Below, piece after piece: positions 13,792 to 15,949 of a stretch of 15,949 nucleotides of DNA. Made by a program: the position numbers and the translations under genes. Source of the DNA: an uncultured Oscillospiraceae bacterium (GTDB lineage: Bacteria > Bacillota > Clostridia > Oscillospirales > Oscillospiraceae); NCBI GenBank assembly GCA_900758315.1, contig CAAERF010000496.1, positions 1 through 15,949 on the forward strand, read 5' to 3'. A model generated the notes under the pieces. That model had not been told where the DNA came from. It was given only the letters and a program-made list of their open reading frames with translations, and did not search any database. Each line of letters opens with the position of its first letter. Position 1 is the stretch's first letter.

Positions 13792-13827
13792 AACCCCTGC
13801 CGCATTGTTCTGTGCGGCAGGGGTTTT
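13792..13827. terminator. bidirectional terminator between the MMPL operon and lctP
   Basis: A perfect 13-bp GC-rich inverted repeat (13792-13804 with 13813-13825, core CCCCTGCCGCA) has an 8-nt loop. The + strand runs into TTTTA. The - strand runs into TTCTCTTTT. It separates convergent genes. Confidence 0.92.
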
Positions 13828-13837
13828 ATAGCTTCAG

Positions 13838-15463
13838 CTAGATCCCGGTCATCAGGTAGACCACCCAGACGATGGCGCAGTAGATGAGGCAGGGTAGGAG
13901 ACAAAGCCGGATGATACGGCCTTCGTTTCCCGGTGCGTTGGTAGTGGAGGTGACGGCGACCACGTTGTTGATGCAGATCATGTTGCCCAGCGCGCCGCCG
14001 GTGAGCTGTAGGGCCAGGATGGTAGAGGTGGACAGGCTGAGCATCTCCGCCGTCTGGTACTGGAGCGGGCCGAACAGGGTGCTGGAGACGGTACAGGAGC
14101 CGGAGACAAAGGCACCGAAGATCCCGATTACCGGGGACATGTAGGGGAAGGCACTGCCTACCAGGTCCACCATCAGCTGGCTGATCTGGGAGAGCATACT
14201 GTCCAGTCCGGAGGTGTTGACGCCGGAGTTCATCATAATCTGCACCATGGCCACGCCAGCCACCAGGGCGATGGTCAGGTTAGCCATCTGACGGCCGGTG
14301 TCCTTGGCCACCGCTGCGGTGCGCTTCCAGGGCAGACGGCAGCAGAGTGCGGTGATTAGCGCCACCAGAATAAAGGGAAAGATGCCGGGATTGTAGGCCC
14401 ACTGAAGGGAGATGTCCAGACCTTCCACGCCGAGGATGCTGTGGATGTCAATGCTGATCCCCTTCAGAATATCCTTCAGGCCGAAGGCGGAGACCCGGGT
14501 CACCAGAAGGAGCAGTGCGATGGCCAGATAGGGGGTCCAGGCCAGCACAAACTGCTTTGTGGTGGGGGCGTTCTCCAGCTTGTCCCCGGTGTCTGCCTCC
14601 TTGCCCTTGAAGTGCCAGACGTACTTGGGCACCAGTATGCGGAACTTGGCGGCGAGAACGGTGAGGAACATGCCCACAATGGAGCCGATAATGGAGGCGA
14701 ACTCCGGTCCCAAGTAGGTGCCCAGCAGGTAGTAGGGTACGATAAAGGTGAGCGCAGCCAGGAGCGAGAAGGGAATCATCTCGGCGATGCTACGCAGTCT
14801 GCGCCCTGAGCCGAAAAACAGGACCAGGACGGCCACCAGCAGCAAGGGTACCACCAGTCCGCCGATACCGAGAAAGAGGCAGACCTTGTGAGTGACTGCG
14901 CTGGTAAAGGCGTCAGCGGATACGCCGGAGGCATCCAGCTGGGAGGTGATATTGGAGATGGTGGTCAGGATAGGGGTGCCTACCGCGGCAAAGGGTACCG
15001 GGGTGCTGTTGGAGATCAGCGAGACCACGCAGGCGGCGACGGCGGGAAAGCCCAGCCCCACCAGCAGAGGCGCGGCCAGTGCGGCGGGAGTGCCGAACCC
15101 GGCGGAACCCTCGATAAAGGCGCCGAAGAGAAAGGCGATAATGATGGCCTGGACCCGGGGATCCGGTGAGATCCGCTGAAAACCGCTGCGGATGGTGTCC
15201 ATCAGTCCCACTGCTTTCAGCGTGTTTTGCAGGAAGATGGCGCCGGCCACAATCACCAGCAGGTCCACCGCCTTCAGCAGTCCATAAATGGCGTAGGCGG
15301 CGGTGGTCAGCAGATCCATCTTCCAGACGAAGAGGACCAGCACGATGGTGAGCAAAAGAGAGAGACCCACCGATTTGGAAGCGGATATGTTGAACAGGAC
15401 CATGAGGAAAAAGGCCAGCAGCAGGGGAACCGCCGCGATCAGGGCGCAGGTAATGCTGTACAT
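13838..15463 (-). CDS. lctP: L-lactate permease (LctP/LldP family)
   Basis: This 541-aa inner-membrane transporter has about 12 or more hydrophobic segments. It carries family motifs [25 protein letters not shown] (written across residues 117-140; key part EGSAGFGTP) and [15 protein letters not shown] (151-165), with [17 protein letters not shown] near the C-terminus. The family moves lactate or glycolate with protons. A cytoplasmic loop (about 310-345) contains [13 protein letters not shown]. The ATG at 15463 is chosen over the open frame back to 15586 because GGGAGG (- strand, 15473-15478) lies 9 nt upstream and the first membrane helix begins right after it. The gene stands alone, with no lldEFG or lactate dehydrogenase beside it. 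Its promoter is bracketed by two copies of an ATTATGCC-containing repeat, suggesting a repressor that loops DNA. Confidence 0.9.
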   Translation of the reverse strand: MYSITCALIAAVPLLLAFFLMVLFNISASKSVGLSLLLTIVLVLFVWKMDLLTTAAYAIYGLLKAVDLLVIVAGAIFLQNTLKAVGLMDTIRSGFQRISPDPRVQAIIIAFLFGAFIEGSAGFGTPAALAAPLLVGLGFPAVAACVVSLISNSTPVPFAAVGTPILTTISNITSQLDASGVSADAFTSAVTHKVCLFLGIGGLVVPLLLVAVLVLFFGSGRRLRSIAEMIPFSLLAALTFIVPYYLLGTYLGPEFASIIGSIVGMFLTVLAAKFRILVPKYVWHFKGKEADTGDKLENAPTTKQFVLAWTPYLAIALLLLVTRVSAFGLKDILKGISIDIHSILGVEGLDISLQWAYNPGIFPFILVALITALCCRLPWKRTAAVAKDTGRQMANLTIALVAGVAMVQIMMNSGVNTSGLDSMLSQISQLMVDLVGSAFPYMSPVIGIFGAFVSGSCTVSSTLFGPLQYQTAEMLSLSTSTILALQLTGGALGNMICINNVVAVTSTTNAPGNEGRIIRLCLLPCLIYCAIVWVVYLMTGI

Positions 15464-15520
15464 CAGGAATAACCTCCCATACAGGTCGCACACCAAAGGA
15501 GAAAGGTGGCTTGGTTGAAG

Positions 15521-15589
15521 GGCATAATACAAATAGGATAGCGAAAGCGGCGGGAAATTGCAAGCATTATTTGGCATAATAGACAAATA
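15521..15589 (-). promoter_or_regulatory. lctP promoter bracketed by duplicated operator-like sites
   Basis: On the - strand, TTGCAA (15558-15563) and TATCCT (15535-15540) are separated by 17 bp; the start would be near 15528. The sequence TATTTG-TATTATGCC covers 15521-15535 at the start site. TATTTG-TC-TATTATGCC covers 15573-15589, just upstream of -35. Copies are 52 bp apart, about five helical turns. The upstream copy also holds ATTAT-TTGGC-ATAAT (15566-15580). Promoter and operators are inferred from pattern. Confidence 0.45.
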
Positions 15590-15623
15590 ACGGCCTCTGT
15601 GTCGAAACAGAGACCGTTATTTG
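15584..15623 (-). terminator. terminator of rpmB
   Basis: A 17-bp stem (15607-15623 with 15584-15600) is closed by a 6-nt UUCG-containing loop. On the - strand all pairs form, with one G-U. On the + strand the same position is a C-A mismatch, so the hairpin is built for the rpmB direction. Its foot is AU-rich and runs into TTATTTGTCTATTAT, which serves as the U-tract. Confidence 0.75.
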
Positions 15624-15635
15624 CAAGATTTCAAT

Positions 15636-15821
15636 TCACGCACGGGTAACTTTACCGGAACGGAGGCATCTAGAGCAGACGTAGACGTGGGTGGGAGAGC
15701 CGTTCACGATTGCCTTGACGCGCTTCACGTTGGGCTTCCAGGCGCGATTGGAACGGCGATGGGAATGGGATACCTGGATACCGAACACTACGCCTTTGTC
15801 GCAAAAGTCGCACTTAGCCAT
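15636..15821 (-). CDS. rpmB: large-subunit ribosomal protein L28 (bL28), zinc-binding form
   Basis: This 61-aa protein has the bL28 signatures: MAKCDFCDKG, FGIQVSHSHRRSNRAWKPNVKRV and YVCSRCLRSGKVTRA. The pairs Cys4/Cys7 and Cys49/Cys52 form a four-Cys zinc site, the C+ form; bacteria with zinc limitation often carry a second copy without Cys. The length is normal for Firmicutes. AGAGGAGGT (- strand, 15829-15837) lies 7 nt before the ATG, and a strong promoter lies about 55 nt upstream. It is monocistronic, with its own terminator. Confidence 0.97.
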   Translation of the reverse strand: MAKCDFCDKGVVFGIQVSHSHRRSNRAWKPNVKRVKAIVNGSPTHVYVCSRCLRSGKVTRA

Positions 15822-15875
15822 TTTGCATACCTCCTCTTATATAGCATTAACAGCATGTTGTAAAACAGCTTTATC

Positions 15876-15904
15876 ATCATACCAGATACGGTATACAAAA
15901 TCAA
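15876..15904 (-). promoter_or_regulatory. sigma-A promoter of rpmB
   Basis: On the - strand, TTGATT (15899-15904) and TATGAT (15876-15881) are separated by 17 bp. The start would be near 15869, giving a leader of about 48 nt before the L28 start. Nothing further is recognised in 15905-15949. Confidence 0.8.
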
Positions 15905-15949
15905 GAGGAAGTTCAAAAATTTTTTCGAAAATTGCGGGAGAATCAGAGA

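Noticed and set aside
15464..15586. Extension of lctP to an ATG at 15586
   Set aside because: The extra 41 residues are not family-like and cover the promoter and the GGGAGG ribosome binding site, which lies 9 nt ahead of the ATG at 15463.

Overview
The window is about 16 kb of moderately GC-rich, densely packed Firmicutes chromosome. It looks like a spore-forming Clostridia genome of the Oscillospiraceae type (Flavonifractor, Oscillibacter and relatives). This rests on SpoIIM-like and SpoIVFB-like sporulation proteins, strong GGAGG ribosome binding sites, a zinc-type L28, a secreted clostridial glucosaminidase with SH3 repeats, and the paired radical SAM/DUF2344 genes that usually sit beside the spoIVF genes in Clostridia. 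Genus assignment is inference only.

Layout, left to right. 1-278: AT-rich leader with a good sigma-A promoter and an 8-codon mini-ORF. 279-1809 (+): SpoIIM-like membrane protein and the XerD recombinase. 1876-4401 (-): large secreted cell-wall glucosaminidase whose promoter carries a WalR-like direct repeat. 4402-4742: non-coding stretch with a nested inverted repeat and a tRNA terminator. 4743-4819 (-): tRNA-Pro(CGG) with its own promoter and terminator. 4956-8583 (+): a run of a short SpoIVFA-like anchor protein, a SpoIVFB-like M50 protease, a TIGR03960-type radical SAM protein and its DUF2344 partner. 8646-9251 (-): TetR regulator, divergent from a three-gene operon at 9427-13772 (+) that encodes a 103-aa protein of unknown function, an MMPL/RND transporter and a secreted Leu/Gly-heptad repeat protein. 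13838-15463 (-): lactate permease. 15636-15821 (-): ribosomal protein L28.

The three convergent gene pairs (xerD/glucosaminidase, DUF2344/tetR, heptad protein/lctP) each share one compact hairpin with U-rich sequence on both sides, so these look like bidirectional terminators.

The best candidate for an under-described system is the TetR - 103 aa - MMPL - heptad-repeat protein module. It reads as a self-regulated envelope export machine with a small cytoplasmic accessory protein of unknown role and an extracellular coiled-coil partner. Its cargo cannot be read from the sequence. No insertion sequence, prophage, CRISPR array or toxin/defence locus was found.
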